A stretch of DNA of 64,000 nt from Candidatus Syntrophocurvum alkaliphilum (GTDB taxonomy: Bacteria > Bacillota > Syntrophomonadia > Syntrophomonadales > Syntrophomonadaceae): NCBI RefSeq assembly GCF_009734445.1, contig NZ_CP046457.1:1234001-1298000 (forward strand), read 5' to 3'. The position numbers were made by a program, and so were the translations under genes. The notes below the pieces were generated by a model. It did no database searches. It was not told the DNA's origin and saw only the letters and a program-made list of their open reading frames with translations. Of the stretch, positions 35,806-45,152 are shown one piece after another (within the stretch, counting starts at the first letter, position 1; each line of letters opens with the position of its first letter).

Positions 35806-37788
35806 CTACTCTTGATTTTCAAGATATTCATCTACTTCATTTCTTTCTACGTCATTTTCTGCTTCTTTAATGGAAAGACTAACCTTTTTTTGTTCAGAAT
35901 CTATTGATAAAATTTTGGCATTAATTTTTTGATCTACATTCACAACATCCTCAGTTTTTGCAACTCTTCTATTAGCTAACTGAGATATATGCACTAATCC
36001 ATCTACTCCTGGTATTATTTCTACAAATGCACCAAAAGGAGCTATCCTAACTACTTTACCTTCTATAATTTCACCTTCATTGAATTTTTCTAAAACTATT
36101 TCCCATGGGCTTTTCAGTAGTTTTTTTCTACTCAATGATACTCTTTCTTTTTCTCGATCTAGGTTTAAAATGTATACTTCTATTTCATCGCCTTCATTTA
36201 ATATATCTTTAGGATGTTCTACTCTTACATGATCTAATTCTGATACATGCAGTAATCCTTCGTAACCACCTATGTCTACAAAAGCACCATAATCTACTAA
36301 GCGCTTTACTTTGCCTGTACGTACTTCACCTTCATTAACATTTGACCAAAATTCTTCTTTTGCTTTGTTTTTTTCTTCTTCTACTAGTTTTTTGCGTGAT
36401 AGTACTATTTGAGAACCACGTTTCTTGTTACGGTTAAATTCTATTATTTTAAATTTTAATGTTTTATTTAGATAGTTAGTTACATCTTTTACATACCCAT
36501 CTTCTATATGAGATGCGGGCAAGAAAGCAACAACTCCTAAATCTACTAGAAGTCCACCTTTAACTGTGTTAATTACTGTCCCCTCTACTATATTATCTTC
36601 TTTGTAATCCTCTTCTAGTTTATCTAATGCTTTTCTAGCATCAACTTTTTTCTTAGATAATAAAATGGTGCCATCATCATCCCATTTTAATACTAATACT
36701 TCTAGTTCATCCCCAACCTTAGCAATTTCTTTTGCTGAGGATACATCTTGTTTATTGGTTAACTCACGTAATGGTACTATTCCTTCAGATTTTCCACCAA
36801 CATCAACCATCACTTCATCATTGAGCACTTGAATAACAGTACCTTTGATAATATCCCCTTTATCAGGAGACTCAAAGTCTGCCATTTCTGCCTCTAGATT
36901 AGCAAAATTCTCCTCATTATTATTCATGGCTTGTTCTTCTTTTCCAAGCTCGACATTCTTCTCGTCGTTCATCACGTCCAATACCTCCTTAATTATCCAA
37001 TCCGGAGTTGAAGCCCCGGCAGTAACTCCTATTTTAGTTATACCCTTTAACCAATCTTTTTTTATATCTGAAGCAGATTCAATCTGATAAGTTTTTACTC
37101 CACTATTAATACATTCTTTAGTTAGGGTATTAGTATTTGAACTTTGTTTATCTCCTATTACAAACATTAATTCTACTTCTTTAGCTAAGTTGCGTGCTGC
37201 TTGAATTCTCTTTTTTGTAGCAGAACAAATAGTATTAAACACTCGTAATTCTTCAGTTTTAGGGAGTATAGTCGAGACTATTTCATAAAATTCTATCTCA
37301 TCCTTGGTAGTTTGTGCTATAACACCTACTTTTCCTTTTACTGAAATATCTTTAGCTTCCTCTTTGTTCTTTACTACATATACATTTTCTCCAGCCCAAC
37401 CGACTATCCCAACAACCTCAGGGTGTTTTATATCACCAAAAACTACGATTATATAACCTTCATTTTTCAATAACTTAGCAGTATCGTGAACTTTTTTTAC
37501 TAACGGACAAGTTGCATCTATAATATTATAGCCTTTTATTTCAGCTTGATTTATCAATTCTGGAGGTACTCCATGTGACCTTATAATTATTCCACCAGAT
37601 TCAATTTCATTTAAATCATTAATAGAGCTTATCCCTTTATTTTTTAAGTATTCCACTACGGACTCATTATGTACTATTGGTCCGTAGCTATACCACTTAT
37701 TTGGTTTTTCTGAACTATTTTCAGCCATTTTTATAGCTCTTTTTACTCCAAAGCAAAAACCAGCATTTTTTGCAACCTTTACGTGCAA
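35806..37788 (-). CDS. ispH: IspH (HMB-PP reductase) fused to ribosomal protein S1-like domains
   Basis: 660 residues. Residues 1-280 are IspH: AKNAGFCFGVKRA with the first cluster Cys, the IIRSHGVPP and DATCPLVKKVH motifs with the second Cys, TICSATKKRI with the third, and VTAGASTPDWII. It makes IPP and DMAPP, the substrates of Fni. After an acidic linker come four S1 RNA-binding repeats: GDIIKGTVIQVLNDEVMVDV (about 313), GTVINTVKGGLLVDLG, GKVKRLVDYGAFVDIGG and GKVVRIAPFGAFVEI. The fusion is established in Clostridia. Whether the S1 part serves as the ribosomal protein is not visible from the sequence. Confidence 0.95.
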   Translation of the reverse strand: MHVKVAKNAGFCFGVKRAIKMAENSSEKPNKWYSYGPIVHNESVVEYLKNKGISSINDLNEIESGGIIIRSHGVPPELINQAEIKGYNIIDATCPLVKKVHDTAKLLKNEGYIIVVFGDIKHPEVVGIVGWAGENVYVVKNKEEAKDISVKGKVGVIAQTTKDEIEFYEIVSTILPKTEELRVFNTICSATKKRIQAARNLAKEVELMFVIGDKQSSNTNTLTKECINSGVKTYQIESASDIKKDWLKGITKIGVTAGASTPDWIIKEVLDVMNDEKNVELGKEEQAMNNNEENFANLEAEMADFESPDKGDIIKGTVIQVLNDEVMVDVGGKSEGIVPLRELTNKQDVSSAKEIAKVGDELEVLVLKWDDDGTILLSKKKVDARKALDKLEEDYKEDNIVEGTVINTVKGGLLVDLGVVAFLPASHIEDGYVKDVTNYLNKTLKFKIIEFNRNKKRGSQIVLSRKKLVEEEKNKAKEEFWSNVNEGEVRTGKVKRLVDYGAFVDIGGYEGLLHVSELDHVRVEHPKDILNEGDEIEVYILNLDREKERVSLSRKKLLKSPWEIVLEKFNEGEIIEGKVVRIAPFGAFVEIIPGVDGLVHISQLANRRVAKTEDVVNVDQKINAKILSIDSEQKKVSLSIKEAENDVERNEVDEYLENQE

Positions 37789-37846
37789 TATTACACCCCA
37801 TCAAAAATACTATTAATATTCGTAATAATCATATAAATTCCTTCTT

Positions 37847-38440
37847 TTATTTTGATAAAAGTTTGTCAATTTCCTGCAATATATCTTCACTTATTTCTTC
37901 TAAAACAGCAGAATTTAATTTAGATTCATAATATTCAGTTAGATAAATAGGCCTACCAACTTTTACAACTAAAGGTTTTATCCATCCAAATGGTATTTTA
38001 GCATTTGTACCAATACAAGCTATTGGCACTATAGGAGTTTTTGATTTTATTGCTATCATTGCTACTCCAGATTGAGCTTTTTTTTTCATTCCAGATTTAA
38101 CTCTAACTCCTTCTGGAAAAATTCCTAGTACCTTTGAATCTTTTAATACCGCTAAAGCATGTCTTATAGCTTTTCTATCAGCAGTCCCTCTTTTAACTGG
38201 AAAAGCATTTAAACTCCTAAAAAATAATGAAAATATTGGATTGCTAAATAGTTCTTTCTTAGCCATAAAATGTATTGGTCTATCTAGTGCTACTGCAATT
38301 ATTATTGGATCCCAGTTGCTAACATGATTTGATGCCACAATTACTCGGCCTTCTTTTGGTAGTTTATGTAATCCATCAATCTTCAAACCTAAAAAATGAA
38401 AAAATATTTTAACTATTCCTCTTAATAGAGTGTACAACAT
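37847..38440 (-). CDS. plsC: 1-acyl-sn-glycerol-3-phosphate acyltransferase
   Basis: 197 residues. The acyltransferase block I motif is NHVSNWDP (HxxxxD) near residue 37, block II FFRSLNAFPVKRG, block III FPEGVRVKSG, block IV TPIVPIA. An N-terminal hydrophobic helix targets the membrane. It starts one base after cmk ends, a tight translational pair seen in many Firmicutes. Confidence 0.93.
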   Translation of the reverse strand: MLYTLLRGIVKIFFHFLGLKIDGLHKLPKEGRVIVASNHVSNWDPIIIAVALDRPIHFMAKKELFSNPIFSLFFRSLNAFPVKRGTADRKAIRHALAVLKDSKVLGIFPEGVRVKSGMKKKAQSGVAMIAIKSKTPIVPIACIGTNAKIPFGWIKPLVVKVGRPIYLTEYYESKLNSAVLEEISEDILQEIDKLLSK

Positions 38441-39100
38441 CTATAAATCCTCCTGAACAATACTTATTATTTTGTCCAAAAGTTCATCTATTGTTAATTC
38501 ACTAGTATTAATGACTATTGAATCTTTTAATATTTTAAGCGCCCCTACACCTCTATTTTTATCTAAATTATCTCTTTCTAGTAAATCTTTTTTAAGATGT
38601 TCAAAATCTACTTCATATCCCTGATTTTTTAGCTCTATTAATCTTCTTCTAGCTCTTTCTTCTAAGCTAGCAGTTATATAAAATTTAAATTCAGCATCAG
38701 GTAATACACATTCACCTATATCTCTTCCATCCATTACAACATCCTTTTGAGAAGCCATTTCTTGTTGTTTTTGGACCATTATTTCCCTGATTTCATTAAT
38801 AGCTGCTATCTTGGAAACTAAAGAATTAACTTGAGGAGTTCTTATTTTTTCTGTTACATCTTTTCCATTACATATTATTCTTTGTGTATTGGAATGATTT
38901 TCGAAGTGAATATTTATAGAATTGGCCAGCTGATATAGTTGTTGGTTATCTTGATAGTCAATTTTATTTTCTATAATAATATAAGTTAAAGCTCTATACA
39001 TTGCTCCTGTATCTATATATATGAACCCAAGTTTTTTAGCAACTAGTTTTGCAATAGTACTTTTTCCTGCTCCTGCAGGTCCATCAATAGCAATTTTCAT
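38441..39100 (-). CDS. cmk: Cytidylate kinase
   Basis: 219 residues. The P-loop IDGPAGAGKSTIAK is at residue 5, followed by YIDTGAMYRALTY, VVMDGRDIGE and the lid-like RARRRLIELK. Phosphorylates CMP and dCMP. The ATG at 39100 follows AGGAGTAGGG; the 29 extra upstream codons are AT-rich and lack a ribosome site. First gene of the cmk-plsC-ispH-rpsA-fmdB run, a conserved clostridial order. Confidence 0.95.
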   Translation of the reverse strand: MKIAIDGPAGAGKSTIAKLVAKKLGFIYIDTGAMYRALTYIIIENKIDYQDNQQLYQLANSINIHFENHSNTQRIICNGKDVTEKIRTPQVNSLVSKIAAINEIREIMVQKQQEMASQKDVVMDGRDIGECVLPDAEFKFYITASLEERARRRLIELKNQGYEVDFEHLKKDLLERDNLDKNRGVGALKILKDSIVINTSELTIDELLDKIISIVQEDL

Positions 39101-39221
39101 TTCAATAACCCTACTCCTAAATATTCTTATATATTTTAGCATACTAGTATAATTTGTAAAAGTATATAGTCTAATTGGATTACCCATAAAAAAAGATAAA
39201 GAGCAATCCTTTTTATTATAT

Positions 39222-39249
39222 AATAAAAAGGAAACAAAATTGTTTCCTT
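39222..39249 (-). terminator. Terminator closing the RiPP cluster
   Basis: Leftward: AAGGAAACAA, two-base loop, TTGTTTCCTT then TTT. It lies 44 bases after the last gene of the cluster and separates it from cmk. Confidence 0.85.
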
Positions 39250-39292
39250 AAATTTTTCTAGTATATATCCCCTCTTGAAATTGTTTTTTTAA

Positions 39293-40435
39293 TTACTCTC
39301 CTCCTATAGTTTGATATGCTTCATCAACTACTATTACTAATTCAAATGGTAATTTAAAATCTAAAATATTAGCTACTTCTACATTTAGAGCAATTTGGGG
39401 ACTACTTTGAAATGTTTGTTCAAGTTCACGTGGTTTTGCTCCTTTTAAACACTGAATTATATTATAGGCTCCAAATCTTCCAACATTTACTTCATCCATT
39501 ACTGAAACAGTCATTAAGGCTCCATGTTTTACTTCTATATTACCTAATTGAGAAAAAATAGGAATTTTATTATCATAAAATGGCTGAAATAACTCTGGAA
39601 GCTTTTCACTTTCTAATAGTGATACAGTTACAAATACTGCATCAACTTGCTCTGATAATTTATTATAGGCTTCTGCTACTTCTTGATAATACCTAGGAAA
39701 CTCCTCTGGTCTATTAGGCTCATCAACATGATATTCTACTATTTCAAAACCCTTTTCTTTAGCAAGGGTTTCTATTTCATTTATAGCTGAAAAAACTCTA
39801 GCAATTTCAGAGTCTTCATATACTATTCCAAGTCTTTCGAATTCTACGATATCATAAAAAGCTCTAAGCTGACGTTCAAAACGATCTTCATCCATATGTG
39901 CCCATACATTATCTTTACCCGAGTCATCTGCTGATTCAATTATTCCTGATAATACAGCATTAGAAGCAGCAAAGACAAAAATGTTAGTATTATGTTCAAA
40001 TTCAGTTAATTTAACCCCTGCTAATGCTCCCATTGTTATCATTATATCTATATCATCTTGTTTTTTTATTCTATTTACTATTTCTATTTCATCTGTTTCC
40101 CAAAGGTTATAATAAGCATCATCAACAAACTCAATATAGGGACTAATATCATTAGATGAAAGCCAATTCCAAATGGTTTTACTATCACCTGTTTCTACTA
40201 CTTGTTCGAAACCATCTAGATTATTAACCCAGCCCATCTCTTCAAGTCCATATATAATATGAACTAATGTATCAGTATACATAGTAAAATGTTCACTTTC
40301 ACAATAGCCTATTCGCCATGTTCCTTTTATAGAGTCTTTGTTATCATCATAATCATTAGCCTGTGTAGCATAAATAACATTAGTAGTTATAAAACAACAT
40401 AATATTAATATGCTCATTATTATAAGCTTTCTCAA
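39293..40435 (-). CDS. ABC-type substrate-binding protein (ABC_sub_bind family), no permease nearby
   Basis: About 380 residues. A Sec signal peptide (LIIMSILILCCFITT..YA, residues 4-24) without a lipobox Cys at the right place, then two Rossmann-like lobes: MITMGALAGVKL, NIFVFAASNAVLSGI, RLGIVYEDSEIARVFSAINE and DAVFVTVSLLESEKLPELF. This pattern fits the periplasmic-binding fold of the PF04392 type. No transporter gene accompanies it. It is the last gene of the Nif11 cluster, so it may bind an extracellular signal or peptide. The start appears to be TTG, ten bases after GGGGG; an ATG six codons in is the alternative. Confidence 0.72.
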   Translation of the reverse strand: MRKLIIMSILILCCFITTNVIYATQANDYDDNKDSIKGTWRIGYCESEHFTMYTDTLVHIIYGLEEMGWVNNLDGFEQVVETGDSKTIWNWLSSNDISPYIEFVDDAYYNLWETDEIEIVNRIKKQDDIDIMITMGALAGVKLTEFEHNTNIFVFAASNAVLSGIIESADDSGKDNVWAHMDEDRFERQLRAFYDIVEFERLGIVYEDSEIARVFSAINEIETLAKEKGFEIVEYHVDEPNRPEEFPRYYQEVAEAYNKLSEQVDAVFVTVSLLESEKLPELFQPFYDNKIPIFSQLGNIEVKHGALMTVSVMDEVNVGRFGAYNIIQCLKGAKPRELEQTFQSSPQIALNVEVANILDFKLPFELVIVVDEAYQTIGGE

Positions 40436-40493
40436 TGTTTATTTACCCCCACTGGACAGTGTTTATTTCCATTAAAAATGTTGTTTAGGATGT

Positions 40494-41237
40494 TTAAAAA
40501 TTTCTTTGCAAATTCATTATCTTTGCATACATAATCTTTATTCCATCTTTGTCTTTATATTGAAAAAATCCTCGATAACCATTGTTTAATAACTGTTTTT
40601 GTTCTTCTAGTGATGTACTAGATACAATAATTTTATTATTTGTGTCTAGTTTAATGGGATTAATTACATCTTTATATACAACATATCTATCCCAGCCATA
40701 GTACATTTCACACAATTTAGCAATCTGTAAACCCATTGAGGTTACAGTTTTAATACTAGGATAATTATACGGTGAGACAGTTGTAAATATATATCTAGAG
40801 CCTTTAATTTTATGTGCACGTTCTGCTAATATAGTAGCTAATTTTTGTTGTAGGTTATGACCACGTAAAGCGTTGTGCACTAATGAAAAGTGTAATTGAG
40901 CCACTAATGTTAAATCTTCATTACTAAAATTTAATTCTAATCCCATATTTTCTTCATAATCTATTTCATTTAATATAGAACATGCTGCATATAATTCATC
41001 ATTAATAAATAAACCTATTGTTTCACCTTTTTCAATTAAACCATTTTCAAGTTCTTCTATAGTTATAGGCATATAATATTCTTTATTTTTTAAAGACTCA
41101 ATTACAGTGTCTTGTAACTGCATGATAGCTGCAAAATCATCTTCATTTAAGACCCTAATTATGTATGAATTATTCCTTAAATCAGAATATAATTTTATTT
41201 CACCTTGTTCAATAAAATTTTTATTTAGTAAATTCAT
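40494..41237 (-). CDS. GNAT-family acetyltransferase in the RiPP cluster
   Basis: About 247 residues. The GNAT core runs from residue 24 (YIIRVLNEDDFAAIMQLQDTVIE) through LTLVAQLHFSLVHNALRGHNLQQKLATILAERA, where the loop ALRGHNLQQKL stands in the acetyl-CoA pyrophosphate position (Q/RxxGxG/A), to SIKTVTSMGLQIAKL. The C-terminal 60 residues are an extra domain. It could acetylate the peptide product or give self-protection; neither is shown. It follows the second radical SAM gene by 54 bases. Start at 41237 after GGGGG. Confidence 0.72.
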   Translation of the reverse strand: MNLLNKNFIEQGEIKLYSDLRNNSYIIRVLNEDDFAAIMQLQDTVIESLKNKEYYMPITIEELENGLIEKGETIGLFINDELYAACSILNEIDYEENMGLELNFSNEDLTLVAQLHFSLVHNALRGHNLQQKLATILAERAHKIKGSRYIFTTVSPYNYPSIKTVTSMGLQIAKLCEMYYGWDRYVVYKDVINPIKLDTNNKIIVSSTSLEEQKQLLNNGYRGFFQYKDKDGIKIMYAKIMNLQRNF

Positions 41238-41291
41238 AACTACCCCCATAACTATCTAAAAATACTACTAATCTGCTATTCTAAAATGATT

Positions 41292-42629
41292 TTACATAGT
41301 CCAAAATCCAGATATTTTTTCAGCTTGGTGGTAGTTTTTTTTGATAATTTTTTCAAGCTGATACTGTGTAGCGAGACAATGAGGTTTTCCTTCCCTCATG
41401 CCTAAATCGGGGCAGCCCCCCATGCATATGGGAAGCATCTTGCAGCGAATGCATTTTTCACTATCAAAGGGCGACCACATAATCCACCTTACATGTTTCA
41501 TTTTTTCTTCCTTAGTACTTTTTTGTGTAACAATATTACCTATTCTAATGTTTTTGTCTCCAAAATCACTCCAGCATTTATACATATCTCCTTCTGGGTC
41601 TATAACATATGATTGAATATGGTCAGCACCACAGTAATTACTTTTTCTTTTAGGTAACAAATGGGTAAAATCTTCCATCAAGCCTTTTTCAACCATCATC
41701 TCATATAGCAAAGGTTCAATTTTAGCGTATTCATTTGTACTCATCATTGTGTGTGCAGCTGATTTGCAAGCATCTGTATATGTATATACTTGTGCAAAGT
41801 TAACTGAATTTTTAGGTATGCCATTGTTTGCTAATATGTCTAATAATTCTTCTATACCCTCAACATTTGTTTGATCAATGTTCACACGAATTGTAAACTT
41901 TATATCATTTTTAATTAGGTTTTTTATATTTAATAAAATTTTATTAAAGGTATCATCATCTGATCCAAAAAGTTTTCTTCTTTTATTGTGTATAGATGGT
42001 GGTCCATCAAGTGTAATTTGTATTACTTGTATGTTTAATTCTTTTAGCTTAGCTACTAATTCGGGTTCTAAAAGATAACCATTAGTTACAATCTTAAATA
42101 CACACTCACAACCATGCCCCTTTGCTAGGGCAGTTATTTTTTGTGATAAATTAATCAATATATCGGGTTCTAAAAGAGGTTCTCCACCGTACCATGTAAT
42201 ACTTATTTCATCTAGCTTTTTAACTTTGTCTTCTATATATTTTAAGATTGCATCTTCAACTTCTTTAGACATTGCCGGACGATTTCTTTCCTCCTGATCA
42301 CAGTATATACAACGAAAGTTACAGGAAAGTGTCGGTGCAATTGTCAATGATAGTCTTGAAGTATCATGTTTATACTTTTGACTAGAGAATTGTAAAACTT
42401 TCAACTCATCTATTGAATGATGGATTAAGAATCCTTTTTTTAGTAAGCTTTTTGCAACAAACTTTTTTCCATCAGCTAATTCATTAATATCAAAGCTACC
42501 TTTATCTAATAGGTCACTATGTTTATTATCAATAACTATCATACGTGTAGAAAAACTATTATAAATTAGTAATTTTTTTTCTTCATTCATAGACCAAGAA
42601 AAATTATATTGTGAAGCTTTTACTAGCAT
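41292..42629 (-). CDS. Radical SAM/SPASM peptide maturase 2
   Basis: 445 residues. The N-terminal 85 residues form a small domain typical of RiPP radical SAM enzymes (ends LLKKGFLIH). The radical SAM core has CNFRCIYC (Cys103, 107, 110), WYGGEPLLE and QITLDGPPSIHNKRR. The C-terminal SPASM domain has CGAD, CWSDFGDKNIRIGN, CIRCKMLPICMGGCP and HC, enough Cys for two auxiliary Fe-S clusters. This architecture matches enzymes that crosslink Cys or other side chains in precursor peptides. It overlaps the stop of maturase 1 by one base, so the two are co-translated. Confidence 0.9.
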   Translation of the reverse strand: MLVKASQYNFSWSMNEEKKLLIYNSFSTRMIVIDNKHSDLLDKGSFDINELADGKKFVAKSLLKKGFLIHHSIDELKVLQFSSQKYKHDTSRLSLTIAPTLSCNFRCIYCDQEERNRPAMSKEVEDAILKYIEDKVKKLDEISITWYGGEPLLEPDILINLSQKITALAKGHGCECVFKIVTNGYLLEPELVAKLKELNIQVIQITLDGPPSIHNKRRKLFGSDDDTFNKILLNIKNLIKNDIKFTIRVNIDQTNVEGIEELLDILANNGIPKNSVNFAQVYTYTDACKSAAHTMMSTNEYAKIEPLLYEMMVEKGLMEDFTHLLPKRKSNYCGADHIQSYVIDPEGDMYKCWSDFGDKNIRIGNIVTQKSTKEEKMKHVRWIMWSPFDSEKCIRCKMLPICMGGCPDLGMREGKPHCLATQYQLEKIIKKNYHQAEKISGFWTM

Positions 42630-43879
42630 TAATTAACATCTCCTTGTTCAATAAGTGCACTACCATCACCATTGTGGTTAAAAGCACATGAATAGTTATC
42701 CCCAAGCACTCGACAGGGTAGGCAGTTTTGTTCGAACTGGCAAGTTAAGCATTTACTGTCTTTATTTTCTTCATGCTGTCGCAATTGATTTAAAACTGTA
42801 GATTTCCACCAGTATTCATGTAGACTTGGATACGATTCCGGCTTCAGCAAGTGACGGCAAGGAATCCAGTTTCCATCTACATCCAGTGCAACTCCTGCAC
42901 GCCCAGCAGCACATCCTTTACTAATACCAATGTTTTTATTCATAAAAAAAGTTTTACCCAATATAGCTCGTAAAGGAGAAAAGCAAGACTCAACTATAAT
43001 TAGAGGTGATTTTTCTTTTCTTTGATGACTTTTAATGTGTTCTGCTAAATCTAATAATTGATTATTATTAAGTGGTGCTTGAGCCTGCATATTCGCATCT
43101 GGTTTTGATTCAAGAATAGCAATGCCATCTACATTAAATGTTTTTGCTAGTTTCACCAGATTTGGAAAGTCTGCAATATTATCATTGCGAGCTACCCAAT
43201 TTATAAAAGTAATTATTTCACCATCTTTTTGTAATAACTCAAGTGCTGCTATAGCTTGTGAGTAACCATCTCTAGAAAGACTATTTACTTCTTCCACAGA
43301 ACCATTTAGGGATACATATATTTCTTTGACTCCAGCATCTTTTAGTTCTTTAAGTCGCTTTTCATCAAATCCCCAACCACTAATGGCAATAGCAGAACTG
43401 AGTCCAAGTTCATTTATGAGCTTTAATAGCCTATCTAAATGAGGATATACAAGTGTTTCGCCACCACTGAGATTTAAGTATGGTACTTTTAGTCTAGCAG
43501 CTTCATAAATAACTTTTTCTGCAATATCAGGATTCAAATCTTTTCCTTTGTAAAGATCGCAATAGCATTGAGGACATCGTAGAGGACAACGAGTAGTCAG
43601 TTCTAGATTAATTAATTCTGGAGCAGTTCTAGACCGCAGTGGTGATTTAACTTGATTAACTTCATTTAGTATGCTTTTTAGTTCGCTTATTTCCAATTTT
43701 GAGGTAGGATTTTGAATAAAACCGTCTTCATACAACTTATCTATTAAAGGACTGGGGCGGCTAGTTTCCAACCAGGCAGTCAACTCCTGTAGACTAGAAG
43801 ACCCAAGAAAAATCCTTTTACCTTCTTGCACAAGATAAGCAAATAGTCCGTTAGGTTCTGCCCGCCACATAGTTTTCAC
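42629..43879 (-). CDS. Radical SAM/SPASM peptide maturase 1, Nif11-associated type
   Basis: 416 residues. An N-terminal 85-residue domain (FAYLVQEGKRIFLG, PLIDKLYEDGFIQ) of possible precursor-recognition type precedes the radical SAM core with LTTRCPLRCPQCYCD (Cys98, 102, 105) and LNLSGGETLVYPHLDRLL. The C-terminal part has a SPASM/Twitch set: CAAGRAGVALDVDGNWIPCRH and CLTCQFEQNCLPCRVLGDNYSC. It resembles maturases found with Nif11-like precursors, the group that contains the splicease PlpX; assignment to spliceases is an inference. It begins with GTG, eight bases after AAGGGG. Confidence 0.88.
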   Translation of the reverse strand: MKTMWRAEPNGLFAYLVQEGKRIFLGSSSLQELTAWLETSRPSPLIDKLYEDGFIQNPTSKLEISELKSILNEVNQVKSPLRSRTAPELINLELTTRCPLRCPQCYCDLYKGKDLNPDIAEKVIYEAARLKVPYLNLSGGETLVYPHLDRLLKLINELGLSSAIAISGWGFDEKRLKELKDAGVKEIYVSLNGSVEEVNSLSRDGYSQAIAALELLQKDGEIITFINWVARNDNIADFPNLVKLAKTFNVDGIAILESKPDANMQAQAPLNNNQLLDLAEHIKSHQRKEKSPLIIVESCFSPLRAILGKTFFMNKNIGISKGCAAGRAGVALDVDGNWIPCRHLLKPESYPSLHEYWWKSTVLNQLRQHEENKDSKCLTCQFEQNCLPCRVLGDNYSCAFNHNGDGSALIEQGDVN

Positions 43880-43953
43880 GTATTATGCCCCTTTCTGTCT
43901 AATTATCATTTTATTCTTATTTATACTTTTATTTAGTCTAGCTAAAGTTTATT

Positions 43954-44958
43954 TTATTGCTTACTTTTTAATGAAACAGCTTTTACTCTCAGATAAACCT
44001 TTGCACTAAGTCCATTATCAGGTGACCAAGTTAGTTTGAAATGACATATGTTATTTATAAGTGCACAATAACCTGCTTCTTTTCCCATATATTGACCTCG
44101 ACTTCCGGACCATTTCAAAATCATAGCTTGTTTTTCTGGTATACATAAGCCAGCATCAACAAGAGAGTCTAAAAATAAGGGTAAATCTTTAATGGTTTTC
44201 AATTGAATTTCATATCCAATTTTTGATGGAATACCTTGTGTTGTCACATCAATATCAACATTATACCAACTGTCACTATACCTCTCTGAAAGATGCTTCC
44301 ATTTATTTATTGGAGGTTTTACATCAATCCATTTTAATTTATCAAACCAAGTTTCAACTATATCCCATTTCATGCCATGTGTAACAAGTCGTATTCGATC
44401 ATTGTTTCTAGCCAACATAGCACCTATCTGAAATAACCTCATACCTTCTGGTAAGGATTTAATAACTTTATATAAATTAGATTCCAGCTCTTTAGTTGTT
44501 TCTCTTCCCAATAATATTTCTAATTGATTATTTAACAAAGAATGCTCTATACCCATTTTTGACTTTATAGCCTCACTATTGTAAAAAAAACATGGCTTTG
44601 GCAGTGATGTTCTGTATTCTGCTTGATCCATTTCAATCCATATATCTTGTACCTTTGCTGGCCACTTATTGCAGAATTCCATAATTTTATGCCACGAAAC
44701 TTCTGCTGTAAGTGGATAAAACGAGGGGTTTAGAAAAGCTTCCCTCATTGCTATAGCTTCCTCTTGTAACACTCGAAATGATATATCTACATCTCCAAGT
44801 TTATCTTCAAGGCTAGTTTCTAGTATGTATTCGCTAATGGATAAATCAGAGAAAAAATCTGTCAGTCTATGAATATCAGCAGCTGTTTGACTAGAAATTA
44901 ATCCTTCTGGTGCATAGGGTAATGTCTGTTGTACTAACTCTTGCAAATTAACCGACAT
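43954..44958 (-). CDS. Unrecognised 334-aa RiPP-cluster protein
   Basis: I do not recognise a family. The protein is soluble and mixed alpha/beta. Four strand-rich segments recur at intervals: GDVDISFRVL, DIWIEMDQAEYRTSLPKPCFF, WYNVDIDVTTQGIPSKIGYEIQ and ICHFKLTWSPDNGLSAKVYLRV. They are separated by helical stretches, which gives a repetitive alpha-beta-beta look. It has many Trp and few Cys. It lies between the first Nif11 precursor and maturase 1, in the position of a dedicated processing or modifying partner. The ATG at 44958 follows GAGG with nine-base spacing. Confidence 0.75.
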   Translation of the reverse strand: MSVNLQELVQQTLPYAPEGLISSQTAADIHRLTDFFSDLSISEYILETSLEDKLGDVDISFRVLQEEAIAMREAFLNPSFYPLTAEVSWHKIMEFCNKWPAKVQDIWIEMDQAEYRTSLPKPCFFYNSEAIKSKMGIEHSLLNNQLEILLGRETTKELESNLYKVIKSLPEGMRLFQIGAMLARNNDRIRLVTHGMKWDIVETWFDKLKWIDVKPPINKWKHLSERYSDSWYNVDIDVTTQGIPSKIGYEIQLKTIKDLPLFLDSLVDAGLCIPEKQAMILKWSGSRGQYMGKEAGYCALINNICHFKLTWSPDNGLSAKVYLRVKAVSLKSKQ

Positions 44959-45025
44959 ATTAATAAACACCTCTATCCAAATAGTGTAATCTTTTCTTCT
45001 AAAATATTAGTCGCATTAATGAATT

Positions 45026-45064
45026 CAAGCTTTTATTACTTTTTTTATTTGTAGTAAAAGCTTG
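45026..45064. repeat. 14-bp hairpin overlapping the left inverted repeat
   Basis: CAAGCTTTTATTAC pairs with GTAGTAAAAGCTTG around an 11-base AT loop. It lies between Nif11 gene 1 and the 334-aa gene and has no T-run leftward, so it may mark an RNA 3' end rather than a classic terminator. Confidence 0.6.
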
Positions 45065-45084
45065 AGTTATCCTATTCGCCACCC
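45052..45084 (-). repeat. Left inverted repeat flanking Nif11 precursor 1
   Basis: Read leftward, this 33-nt block (GGGTGGC..., centre GATAACTCAA) matches the plus-strand block at 45526-45558 in 28 of 33 positions. The two face each other across the precursor gene. Confidence 0.75.
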
Positions 45085-45152
45085 TATTGTTTCCTTACCC
45101 AACCAATATTCACTAGTATATAGTACATTTTCTTTTTACCAGTGTTTTTTAT

